Assembly (NCBI GenBank): GCA_036269075.1
Contig: DATASX010000028.1
Location: 1-56,136, forward strand
Reading direction: 5' to 3'
From: Sporichthyaceae bacterium
GTDB taxonomy: Bacteria; Actinomycetota; Actinomycetes; Sporichthyales; Sporichthyaceae
Length of the DNA: 56,136 nucleotides
Below the pieces are notes generated by a model. That model made no database searches, had not been told where the DNA came from, and saw only the letters and a program-made list of their open reading frames with translations. Position 1 is the stretch's first letter. Every line of letters begins with the position of its first letter. A program made the translations under genes and the position numbers. This document shows positions 23,738 to 30,907 of the stretch, one piece after another.

Positions 23738-24888
23738 GCCGCCACGCTCTCCTCGGTGGAGAGCACGGAGGCGGCGGCCTTCAGGAAGCCGTGACTCGAC
23801 GCGTACAGCGCCACCTTCGGGTCGGCCAACTGCCGCTCGCCGGCCTGGCCGCGCAGCTGGCGCACCGCCTCGACCATGTGCATCCAGCCCCACGTGTAGC
23901 TCTCGGAAAGCTGTCCGCCGTGGGTGTTCAGCGGCAGGTCGCCACCGGGCAGCGTGTGTCCTTCGGCGAGGAACGGGCCGCCTTCGCCGAGGCCGCAGAA
24001 GCCGTAGTACTCGAGCATCTGCAGCGACCAGACCGCGGTCGGGTCCTGGATGTAGACGGCGTCCATGTCGGCGGGCGTCAGGCCGGTGGTCGACCAGATC
24101 GCCTTCGCGGAGTCCTTGAGCCAGGGGCGCATGAGGTTCTCCGGGTTGTGCTCGCCGCGCACTCCGGCGTGCTCGGCGATGCCGGACACGTACACCGGCT
24201 GCTGCGGCAGGTTCCGCGCCCGCTCCGCCGTGGTGACCACGACGGCCACGCCCCCGTCGGAGATCATCGTGACGTCGGAACGGCGTAACGGCTCGACCAT
24301 GTACGGCTCGGCCAGATAGTCGGCCATTGTCATCGGCGTGCGGAAGATGGCGTTCGGGTTCTTCTGTGCCCACTGCCGCTGACCGACCGCGAGCATGCCG
24401 AACTGCTCGTCGGTGGTCCCGTAGAGGGCCTTGTGCCGTTGCAGCGCGAGCCCGGCCCGGCCGGAGATGTGCACAAGCCCGGCGGCGCTGGCCATGTCGG
24501 CGCCGTACATGGGCTTGCCGAAGTCGAACTTGGCCGTGCGCGCGTTGGCACCGTAGGTCAGCAGGATCGTGCTCGCCAGGCCGGAGACGATCGCCATCAC
24601 CGCGAGGTGCAGCGAGAAGTTGCAGGTGCCGTAGTCCAGCGACTGCACGTAGGGCAGGTTGCGTCCGAGGAGTTGGCCGACGGTGACATCGTTGCCCTGC
24701 CCCTGCACCGACTTGCAGCCGATCAGGCCGTCGAGATCGTCGACGCTCAGGCCCGCGTCGGCCAGGGCGAGCAGCGCGGCGTCGACCGCGTTCTCCTCGA
24801 CCGAGCGTCCGGGCAGCTCACCCTGGACGGTGTGCCCGATGCCGACGATGGCGGCCTGCCCCGCGATCGGGTTGCGACTACTGGCCAT
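23734..24888 (-). CDS. Thiolase-fold (SCP-x/Ltp-like) protein, DUF35 partner
   Basis: The 384-residue thiolase superfamily member has IVGIGHTVQGELPGRS at the start, a Cys in YGTCNFSLHLA (about residue 88) and NTHGGQLSE (about 317), where lipid-transfer-type thiolases have their His. The C-terminal Cys motif of classical thiolases is not evident; SSHGF stands there. This, and the coupled DUF35 gene, favours a retro-aldolase or specialised thiolase acting on a side-chain acyl-CoA rather than an ordinary acetyl-CoA acetyltransferase. It is the first gene of its operon, behind operators 9 and 10. Confidence 0.87.
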   Translation of the reverse strand: MASSRNPIAGQAAIVGIGHTVQGELPGRSVEENAVDAALLALADAGLSVDDLDGLIGCKSVQGQGNDVTVGQLLGRNLPYVQSLDYGTCNFSLHLAVMAIVSGLASTILLTYGANARTAKFDFGKPMYGADMASAAGLVHISGRAGLALQRHKALYGTTDEQFGMLAVGQRQWAQKNPNAIFRTPMTMADYLAEPYMVEPLRRSDVTMISDGGVAVVVTTAERARNLPQQPVYVSGIAEHAGVRGEHNPENLMRPWLKDSAKAIWSTTGLTPADMDAVYIQDPTAVWSLQMLEYYGFCGLGEGGPFLAEGHTLPGGDLPLNTHGGQLSESYTWGWMHMVEAVRQLRGQAGERQLADPKVALYASSHGFLKAAASVLSTEESVAA

Positions 24889-24919
24889 GCTCCGGGTCCA
24901 GACCTCGATCCTGTGGGAC

Positions 24920-24939
24920 TGTCAACACGCATGTTTACA
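24920..24939. promoter_or_regulatory. Cluster operator site 9
   Basis: TGTCAACACGCATGTTTACA has one core mismatch and matching outer T/A. It is 32 bp upstream of the thiolase start. Confidence 0.78.
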
Positions 24940-25002
24940 GAATGGAACCGCGAACGCAATCCTCACGACCCACGACGCCATCTCACTCCGCGGGCCCATT
25001 CT

Positions 25003-25022
25003 CGTCAACTCCAACGTTGACC
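25003..25022. promoter_or_regulatory. Cluster operator site 10 (perfect core)
   Basis: CGTCAACTCCAACGTTGACC has perfect GTCAAC and GTTGAC arms with N6. It is 31 bp upstream of the 96-residue gene that leads the MmgE/PrpD-2 operon. Confidence 0.8.
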
Positions 25023-25052
25023 AGGAATCGAATTCCGACCTAGAGTTGGCGG

Positions 25053-25343
25053 ATGATTGTGGTGGTGGATGGTGCGTGCGGGCACATTGCGCTCGCGGAC
25101 GCCGAGAATCTGCAGGCCCTGAGCGTGGAACTGCGGCATTGCGATGCCACGAACGCGCAACTGGGCGACGTGGGCCGGATCGACGGCAAGCACGCCTGGC
25201 TGGACATCGCCCAACTACGCGCGCTCAGCCCGCTGGCCGGCGACGCCGAGTGGAACTCCGGATTCGACGCCACGATGGCCTACGCGGGCAGCAAGGGCTG
25301 GCTGAACGACGCCGGTACGCAGGTGCGCGCCCACCTTGGCTGA
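25053..25343 (+). CDS. Unrecognised 96-residue protein, first in the MmgE/PrpD-2 operon
   Basis: The protein begins MIVVVDGACGHIALADAENL. It has a middle section with CDATNAQLGDVGRIDGKHAW and ends GSKGWLNDAGTQVRAHLG. It has no signal peptide or membrane segment, so it is cytoplasmic. Its stop overlaps the TTG start of the MmgE/PrpD gene by 8 bp, so the two are coupled. Operator 10 lies directly upstream, making it a member of the regulon. No family is recognised; a small accessory subunit for the MmgE/PrpD protein is one guess. Confidence 0.7.
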   Translation: MIVVVDGACGHIALADAENLQALSVELRHCDATNAQLGDVGRIDGKHAWLDIAQLRALSPLAGDAEWNSGFDATMAYAGSKGWLNDAGTQVRAHLG

Positions 25344-26715
25344 GCAACCGATTTCGCCCACCCGCGCGCTGGCCGCTTTAGTGGCCGACGCCCCGGCCGG
25401 CGTCGCTTCACCACGTGCACAGGCCGTGCTGAAGGAAGCTCTGCTGGACCTGCTCGGCTGCATCGTGGCCGGCGCCGCGGAGGAAGCCGGTGCCCTGGCT
25501 CGCGACTACGCCGTGACGCAGGCCGCGGGCGGACCCGCGACCGTGTTCGGCACCGGCCGCAGGTTGTCCCCGACCTTGGCCGCGCTGGTGAACGGCACCG
25601 CCGGTCATGCCCTGGACTTCGACGACATCGGCGTCGGCGTGGGCCACGTCAGCGTCGCGATCGTGCCCGCCGCCTTGGCCGTGGCCGAGCAGACCGGGGC
25701 CGACGGTGCCGCGTTGCTCGACGCGCTGGTGCTCGGCTACGAGGTCGCACACCGGCTGACCACCATGTACCCCGACACCCGGCTCGGCCCGTACGCGGCC
25801 GGGTACCACAAGCCCGGCGTGTACGCGGCGTTCGGCGGCACCGCGGCAGCCGGTCGGCTGCTCGGCCTCGACACCGACCGACTGGCGCACGCCTTCGGCA
25901 TCGCGGCCACGCAGGCCGGCGGGCTGCGCGCGAACTTCGGGACGATGACCAAGCCCCTGCACGCGGGCCTGGCCAACCGCACCGCCGTCGAGGCGGCGTT
26001 GCTCGCCGGGGCCGGGTTCACCGCGAGCCAGGAGATCCTCGAGCAGCGCTTCGGCTGGCACGACGTGATCTGCCGGGGTGAGGGCGAACTGGGGGTCGTC
26101 CTCGACGAGCTGGGCGAGGCGTCGTTGAATGGGCGCTGGGCGGTCACCGAAGGACTGGTGTTCAAGGCCTATCCGTGCTGCGGGGCCAACCATTACGCCA
26201 TCGACGCGGTGCTGCACGTGCTCCGGGAGCACGGCCTGGGCCTGGCCGATGTCAGCTCCGTCGACGTCGACATCGAGGAACGCAACCTGCGCGACGTCCT
26301 GGTCTACGACTGGCCGCGCTCCGGCCTGGAGGGCAAGTTCTCCCTGGCCTACAACATCGCCGCGGCGCTGACCGACAACGCCGTCACCACCGCGACGTTC
26401 ACCGACGACTCGTTGGCGCGGCTGGGCGTGGCCCGCGACCGCATCCGGATCCATCCCGTCGGCGACCTGCCGCAGAACGGCGCCCGGGTCGCGGTGCGCA
26501 CCCGCGACGGCCGGACTTTCACCCGCGAACAGCTGATCCTGCGGGGCAGCCTGGCCGACCCGATGTCTTGGGAGGAACTGGCCGCGAAGTTCGGCGCGAA
26601 CGTGCGCGGCACGGGACGATTCGCGGCCGGCGCGGTCGAGGAGGTCGTCGCGGCGTTGGCGACGTTGGAGAAGCAGCCCGACCTGCGGGCGGTCACCGAA
26701 CCGTTGCTCGGCTGA
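25336..26715 (+). CDS. MmgE/PrpD family protein (copy 2)
   Basis: The 459-residue protein has the family core: LVNGTAGHALDFDDI (about residue 80), GYHKPGVYAAFGGTAAAGRLLGLD (residues about 155-178), FGTMTKPLHAGLANR (about 203), then the small C-terminal domain with VDVDIEERNL. The D-F-D-D and K-P-L-H-A motifs match active-site loops of cis-aconitate decarboxylase/PrpD relatives and are better preserved than in copy 1. It uses a TTG start overlapping the previous gene, with AGGTG upstream. It probably acts as a dehydratase, decarboxylase or isomerase on a carboxylic intermediate. Confidence 0.9.
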   Translation: MAEQPISPTRALAALVADAPAGVASPRAQAVLKEALLDLLGCIVAGAAEEAGALARDYAVTQAAGGPATVFGTGRRLSPTLAALVNGTAGHALDFDDIGVGVGHVSVAIVPAALAVAEQTGADGAALLDALVLGYEVAHRLTTMYPDTRLGPYAAGYHKPGVYAAFGGTAAAGRLLGLDTDRLAHAFGIAATQAGGLRANFGTMTKPLHAGLANRTAVEAALLAGAGFTASQEILEQRFGWHDVICRGEGELGVVLDELGEASLNGRWAVTEGLVFKAYPCCGANHYAIDAVLHVLREHGLGLADVSSVDVDIEERNLRDVLVYDWPRSGLEGKFSLAYNIAAALTDNAVTTATFTDDSLARLGVARDRIRIHPVGDLPQNGARVAVRTRDGRTFTREQLILRGSLADPMSWEELAAKFGANVRGTGRFAAGAVEEVVAALATLEKQPDLRAVTEPLLG

Positions 26716-26733
26716 CCCGGCGTCAGTTCGAGG

Positions 26734-27381
26734 TTACTTGGACTTCGACAGCGCGTAGCCGCCGAGGAAGATCTCGGACAGCGTGTGCGCGATCTCCTGG
26801 GGCGGGACCGGGTAGGTGGGCCGATACCAGCGGTACATCCAGTTGATCATCCCGAACAGGGCCATCGCGCTGACGCTGATCGGGATGTCGCCGCGCAAGG
26901 TCCCATCCTCCTGACCCTCCATCAGGATCGCGCGGACCAACGCCTCGTACTGCCGGGTCTCCTCGATGACGTCGATGGCCCACTCGCTGTCCTGCCGCGC
27001 GATACGCCCCAGGTCCTCGATGTAGACGTTCATGTGCGGGTAGTTCTCCGCGTAGGAGAACACCATCGAGTCGATCAGCGCCCGGATCTTGTCGGGCGTG
27101 CGGACCTCGCTGCGCCGGATCGCGCGGGCGGCGGCCATGTCGCGGGCCAGCGCCTCACGCACGATCTCCTGGAGGAGTTCTTCCTTGCTGCCGATGTAGT
27201 AGTAGATCGAGGCCCGCTCGGTGCCCAGCGCCTCGGCCACATCGCGCAAGGTCGCGGCCGGACCACGCTCGCGGAACACATGGGCGGCGACCTGGATGAT
27301 CTCCTCGCGGCGGGCGATGTAAGCCGCGCCGCCTTCCTCCATCGCCGCTTGGCGACGCGCCTCGATCCCGCTGTTTGCCAC
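26734..27381 (-). CDS. TetR family regulator A (paralog of regulator B)
   Basis: This 215-residue regulator starts with GTG at ANSGIEARRQAAMEEGG. Its HTH is TLRDVAEALGTERASIYYYI (about residues 41-60), followed by GSKEEL, and its C-terminal domain ends MINWMYRWYRPTYPVPPQE and FLGGYAL. It is closely similar along its whole length to the protein at 30212-30853, and the DNA-contacting helix GTERASIYYYIGSK is identical in both. It lies 9 bp after the amidohydrolase and is the last gene of that operon behind operators 11 and 12. It is therefore a candidate autoregulated repressor of the whole cluster. Confidence 0.92.
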   Translation of the reverse strand: MANSGIEARRQAAMEEGGAAYIARREEIIQVAAHVFRERGPAATLRDVAEALGTERASIYYYIGSKEELLQEIVREALARDMAAARAIRRSEVRTPDKIRALIDSMVFSYAENYPHMNVYIEDLGRIARQDSEWAIDVIEETRQYEALVRAILMEGQEDGTLRGDIPISVSAMALFGMINWMYRWYRPTYPVPPQEIAHTLSEIFLGGYALSKSK

Positions 27382-27390
27382 GGCTTGAAA

Positions 27391-28236
27391 TTAGCATCCA
27401 CCGGCGGCGGCGGCAGGCATGCGTACCGTCGACGGATCGGATTGGAAGAACAGCGCCGCCGCGTTGTTCGCGGCGAACTTCGCCAAACGCTGCGAATCCT
27501 TGAACGGCATACGGGCCACCTCGGCGGCACAGCGCTCGTGGGTCAGCAACGGGAAATCACTGGCGAACATGACCCGGTCGGCGCCGCGGGTGTTCGCGTA
27601 GTGGATGACCTGCGCCGGCACATGCTTGGGCGCGATCGCCGAGGTCATGTAGTGCACGTTGGGCCACTTGATCATCAGCTTGACGCAGGTGTCGACCCAG
27701 GGCTCCCCGCCGTGCTGGAGCACGACGGTCAGCTCCGGGAAGAACGCGCAGACGTCGTCGATCGGCATCGGGTCCTGGTACTTGCTGGGCACCTGGGGGC
27801 CGGGGAAACCGACGTTGAGCCCGACCGGGATGCCGAGTTCGGCGCACCGGGCGTAGACCGGGTAGTAGGCCGGGTCGTTGTAGTACAGCTGCGTCTGCAG
27901 GCCGAGCATGCGGATCAGGACGTAGTTGTCGTCGCGAACGAGTTCGTCGACCAGGCGCACGGCCGTCAGCCCCGCGCGGGGATCCACGACGTGGGACAGC
28001 GCGAAACGATCCGGGTGCACCTCGCGCGCCTTGAGCACCCACTCCCGGTCGCCCGGGGCTGTGTAACCGGAGCAGAGCACCCCACGACTGACCCCGGACG
28101 CGTCCATCTCGTCGACCAACTGCTCCAGGCTGGTCCCCCGTTCCAACCGGTCGGCCAGACCCGGGAACAGGTACGCGACGTCGCCCGTGACCGGCCCACC
28201 GAGATTGGGGTTGATCCACCCGTCGACGATGTCCAC
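27391..28236 (-). CDS. Amidohydrolase-2 (ACMSD-like TIM barrel) family protein 1
   Basis: The 281-residue protein resembles amidohydrolase family 2, which includes decarboxylases and C-C hydrolases. Features are VDIVDGWINPNLGG at the start, RFALSHVVDPRAGL, VGLNVGFPGPQVPSK, FPELTVVLQHGGEPWVD with the late His, and VMFASDFPLLTHERC (Asp at the barrel end) about residue 235. The canonical HxH at the N-terminus is replaced by DGWIN, so metal binding may differ. GTG 28236 is preferred to an upstream ATG that would overlap operator 11. It may be a decarboxylase or ring-cleavage hydrolase in the pathway. Confidence 0.82.
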   Translation of the reverse strand: MDIVDGWINPNLGGPVTGDVAYLFPGLADRLERGTSLEQLVDEMDASGVSRGVLCSGYTAPGDREWVLKAREVHPDRFALSHVVDPRAGLTAVRLVDELVRDDNYVLIRMLGLQTQLYYNDPAYYPVYARCAELGIPVGLNVGFPGPQVPSKYQDPMPIDDVCAFFPELTVVLQHGGEPWVDTCVKLMIKWPNVHYMTSAIAPKHVPAQVIHYANTRGADRVMFASDFPLLTHERCAAEVARMPFKDSQRLAKFAANNAAALFFQSDPSTVRMPAAAAGGC

Positions 28237-28266
28237 GAAAAGCAGCCTAACTCTGAATCGTCTGCC

Positions 28267-28286
28267 GATCAACGCACGTGTTGGGT
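28267..28286. promoter_or_regulatory. Cluster operator site 11
   Basis: GATCAACGCACGTGTTGGGT has CAAC and GTTG arms at N6 with inner CACGTG symmetry. It lies 31 bp before the amidohydrolase start and forms a tandem pair with site 12. Confidence 0.7.
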
Positions 28287-28289
28287 AAT

Positions 28290-28309
28290 TTTCAACGCTG
28301 ATGTTGACA
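28290..28309. promoter_or_regulatory. Cluster operator site 12
   Basis: TTTCAACGCTGATGTTGACA has a perfect right arm and one core mismatch at left. Its centre is 23 bp from that of site 11, the same offset as sites 3 and 4. It lies 69 bp before the luciferase-like gene. Confidence 0.78.
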
Positions 28310-28377
28310 CGGGGTGGGTCGAGGCGGCAACCTCGGTCCAGGAACCGAAGAATCGGTCAGGACGGCGGAGGACGAGA

Positions 28378-29532
28378 ATGAAGTTTCACCTGATCCAGCC
28401 AGGCATGATCGGCCGCCGTACGGAGATCGAGCAGGGCATGGCCGGTCAGAACAAGGTGCTGTACCAGCGTTATCTCGAGGAGATCCGCGGTTACATCAAG
28501 CTGGCCGACGAACTCGGTTATGCCAGTTACGGGCACAACGAGCACCACCTGCAGATCGAGGGCTTCGAGATCACCAACCACCCGGGCATGTTCAGCCTGT
28601 TCGTGGGTCTGCACTCCAAGCGCATGCGCGTCTCGACCCTGGGTTACGTGCTCACCACGCACAACCCGGTCCGCGCCGCGGAGGAGATCGCCACCCTCGA
28701 CCACATGCTCCAGGGCCGCCTGAACGTCGGGTTCACCCGCGGCTACCAGTCCCGCTGGGTCGGCTCGTACGCCACCGTGCACGGGGCGAACGCGACCACG
28801 CCGCAGGACGCGAAGGCCCACGGCGAGGTCGACACGATGAACCGCGAGATCTTCGAGGAATGCGTCGGGATCGTGAAGAAGGCCTGGCTGAACTCCACGT
28901 TCAGCCACAAGGGCAAGTACTGGCAGTTCCCGCCGGAGTCCGGCCTGACCGGCCACCCCGCCTACGAGAAGTACGGCGCGGGCATGGGGCCGGACGGGAT
29001 GGTGCAGGAGATCGGCATCGCGCCGCGCTGCTACCAGGACCCGCACCCGCCGCTGTACGGCGCGTTCGCGCACTCCATGCGGACGATCGACATGTGGGCC
29101 CGCGAGGGCGGCAAGCCGATCGTGATGGCCAATCAGATGGACTTCTGCGAGGCCCTGTGGTCGCGCTACATGAAGACCGCCGCGGAGGCCGGCCGCGACG
29201 TCAAGCGGGAGGACGCCGCCGCCTGGGGTGGCGTGCTGATGCTCGGCAACAACCCCGACCGTCTCCAGGAGATCAAGGCCGAGCACGACTGGTACTGGAA
29301 CGAGTTCTTCCTGCCCTTCGGGCAGGGCTACGCCAACTGCCTCATCGGCAACGCCGACCAGATCTCCTTCGCCATCGAGGACGCCCACCAGCGCCTGGGC
29401 TTCAACGAGATGTGGCTGCAGTTCGGCCAGGGCCACCTCGACCCCGAGGAGAACGAGGAAGAGCTCAACATGTTCATCGAGAAGGTCGCGCCGCGCTTCT
29501 CCACCAAGGACGCCGACGGCACCTGGGTGTGA
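28378..29532 (+). CDS. LLM-class flavin-dependent oxidoreductase 3
   Basis: This 384-residue luciferase-fold monooxygenase has MKFHLIQPGMIGRR at the start, YASYGHNEHHLQIEG (about 48), AAEEIATLDHMLQGRLNVGF (about 100) and GAFAHSMRTIDMWAREGG. It is of the same broad type as protein 1, with the N-E-H-H motif. GGAGG lies about 8 bp before the ATG. Its stop overlaps the next start (GTGA). It heads the operon LLM, enoyl-CoA hydratase-like, TetR B. The likely role is flavin-dependent oxygenation; whether it uses FMN or F420 is not decided by sequence. Confidence 0.9.
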   Translation: MKFHLIQPGMIGRRTEIEQGMAGQNKVLYQRYLEEIRGYIKLADELGYASYGHNEHHLQIEGFEITNHPGMFSLFVGLHSKRMRVSTLGYVLTTHNPVRAAEEIATLDHMLQGRLNVGFTRGYQSRWVGSYATVHGANATTPQDAKAHGEVDTMNREIFEECVGIVKKAWLNSTFSHKGKYWQFPPESGLTGHPAYEKYGAGMGPDGMVQEIGIAPRCYQDPHPPLYGAFAHSMRTIDMWAREGGKPIVMANQMDFCEALWSRYMKTAAEAGRDVKREDAAAWGGVLMLGNNPDRLQEIKAEHDWYWNEFFLPFGQGYANCLIGNADQISFAIEDAHQRLGFNEMWLQFGQGHLDPEENEEELNMFIEKVAPRFSTKDADGTWV

Positions 29533-30158
29533 CCGAACTCGACCCGGGCGGGGTCGTCCGGATCACCTTCGACGACCCCGCCACCCGCAATGCGTTGCGC
29601 CGCACCGTCCTGACCGATCTGGTGCGGAAGCTGGCCGAGCTGACCGACAACCCCGCCGTCCGCGCGGTGGTCCTCACCGGCGCCGGAACGGCTTTCTCCT
29701 CCGGGGCCGACCGCGCCGAGCTCGGTGACCCGACCGCGGTGGCCCAGGCCACCGAACTCGTCGATGAGGTGGTCGAACTGCTGACCACCCTGCCGGTTCC
29801 CGTGCTCGCCCGGGTCAACGGACCGGCCTTCGGGTCCGGCCTGGCGCTCGTCGCCGCCGCCGACATCGCGATCGCGTCGACCGACGCGGTCTTCGGCTTT
29901 CCCGAGGTCCGCCTCGGCCTGGTCGCCGGACCCGCGATGGCCGCCTGTCGCCTCCGGCTGAACCGAACCGCCCTGCTCGACCTGTTCCTGACCGGCCGGC
30001 GCTTCGACGCGGTCGAGGCCACCCGGATGGGCCTGATCGCCCGGGTCGTGCCCCCTGCCGAGCTCGACGCCGCGGTCGCGACCACCCTGGCCGACCTCGC
30101 CCAGGGCGATCCGGGCGCTCTGGCGGCCACCAAACGGACGATCCGCGCGGAGCTCTGA
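29529..30158 (+). CDS. Short enoyl-CoA hydratase/isomerase-like protein
   Basis: The crotonase-fold protein is 209 residues, shorter than the usual 250-270. It has VVRITFDDPATRNAL at the N-terminus, the first oxyanion loop TAFSSGADRAEL (about residue 58), GPAFGSGLALVAAADIAIAS (about 97) with the second oxyanion glycine, and FPEVRLGLVAG with the Glu typical of hydratases (about 127). The C-terminal trimerisation helices are shortened, ending at ATKRTIRAEL. The GTG start overlaps the previous stop (GTGA). It may hydrate an enoyl-CoA or cleave a ring-derived CoA ester. Confidence 0.88.
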   Translation: MTELDPGGVVRITFDDPATRNALRRTVLTDLVRKLAELTDNPAVRAVVLTGAGTAFSSGADRAELGDPTAVAQATELVDEVVELLTTLPVPVLARVNGPAFGSGLALVAAADIAIASTDAVFGFPEVRLGLVAGPAMAACRLRLNRTALLDLFLTGRRFDAVEATRMGLIARVVPPAELDAAVATTLADLAQGDPGALAATKRTIRAEL

Positions 30159-30211
30159 CGCGCCGCACGCACGTGCCTGCCTCGACGCCGGCCGGTGGTA
30201 GCTTCTCGCCC

Positions 30212-30853
30212 ATGGCCGGCAGTGGGATCGAGGCACGGCGCCAGGCCGCTCTCGAGGTCGGCAGCGCCGGCTATCTCGCACGCCGCCAGGAGCTGATCCG
30301 GGCCGCCGCGAACGTGTTCCGTGAGCGCGGCCACGAGACCACTCTGCGCGATGTCGCCGACGCGATCGGCACCGAGCGGGCCTCGATCTACTACTACATC
30401 GGCAGCAAGGACGAGCTGCGCCAGGCCATCGTCAGCGAGGCGCTGGAGCGCGACCTGGCCGCCGCCCAGGCCATCAAGCGCAGCAGGAAGTCCACGCCGG
30501 AGAAGATCCGGGCGCTGATCGAGTCGATGGTGCTCGGCTACGCCGAGTACTACCCGCACATCAACGTCTACGTCGAGCAGCTCGGCCGCATCGCCCACGA
30601 GGAGAGCAAGTGGGCGACCGAGGTAATCGAGGACACCAAGCGCTACGAGGCACTGGTCCTCGGCATCCTGCGCAAGGGGCAGGAGGATGGCAGCCTGCGC
30701 GCCGACCTCCCGGTCGAGGTGGCCTCGATGGGCCTGTTCGGGATGATCAACTGGATGTACCGCTGGTACCGGCCCACGTTCGGCGAACCTCCGCAGGAGA
30801 TCGCCCGCTCGATGGCCGAGATCTTCCTCGGCGGGTTCGCCGTCGGGGACTGA
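30212..30853 (+). CDS. TetR family regulator B (paralog of regulator A)
   Basis: The 213-residue regulator starts at ATG 30212 as MAGSGIEARRQAALEVGSAG, matching the start of regulator A; a GTG 39 bp upstream is less likely. Its HTH, TLRDVADAIGTERASIYYYI then GSKDEL, shares the recognition helix with A. The C-terminal domain ends MINWMYRWYRPTFGEPPQE and IFLGGFA. It follows the enoyl-CoA hydratase gene by 53 bp, as the last gene of the plus-strand operon leaving operators 11 and 12, and a strong terminator follows. Two paralogs with the same DNA-reading surface may form homodimers or heterodimers that sense different ligands. Confidence 0.92.
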   Translation: MAGSGIEARRQAALEVGSAGYLARRQELIRAAANVFRERGHETTLRDVADAIGTERASIYYYIGSKDELRQAIVSEALERDLAAAQAIKRSRKSTPEKIRALIESMVLGYAEYYPHINVYVEQLGRIAHEESKWATEVIEDTKRYEALVLGILRKGQEDGSLRADLPVEVASMGLFGMINWMYRWYRPTFGEPPQEIARSMAEIFLGGFAVGD

Positions 30854-30859
30854 GACACG

Positions 30860-30891
30860 ACTGGGCCCGGCCGCGAACGGCCGGGCCCAGT
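30860..30891. terminator. Bidirectional terminator between tetR B and the binding-protein gene
   Basis: A perfect 14-bp stem (ACTGGGCCCGGCCG with its complement) encloses a 4-nt CGAA loop. It separates the convergent TetR B and ABC-operon transcripts. No long T-run is present. Confidence 0.8.
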
Positions 30892-30907
30892 TGCGAACTG
30901 CGGTGCC

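Noticed and set aside
28378-29532. Start of the third luciferase-like protein far upstream at about 26785
   Set aside because: The open frame is long only because no stop occurs opposite other genes. The ATG at 28378 has GGAGG and the true family N-terminus.
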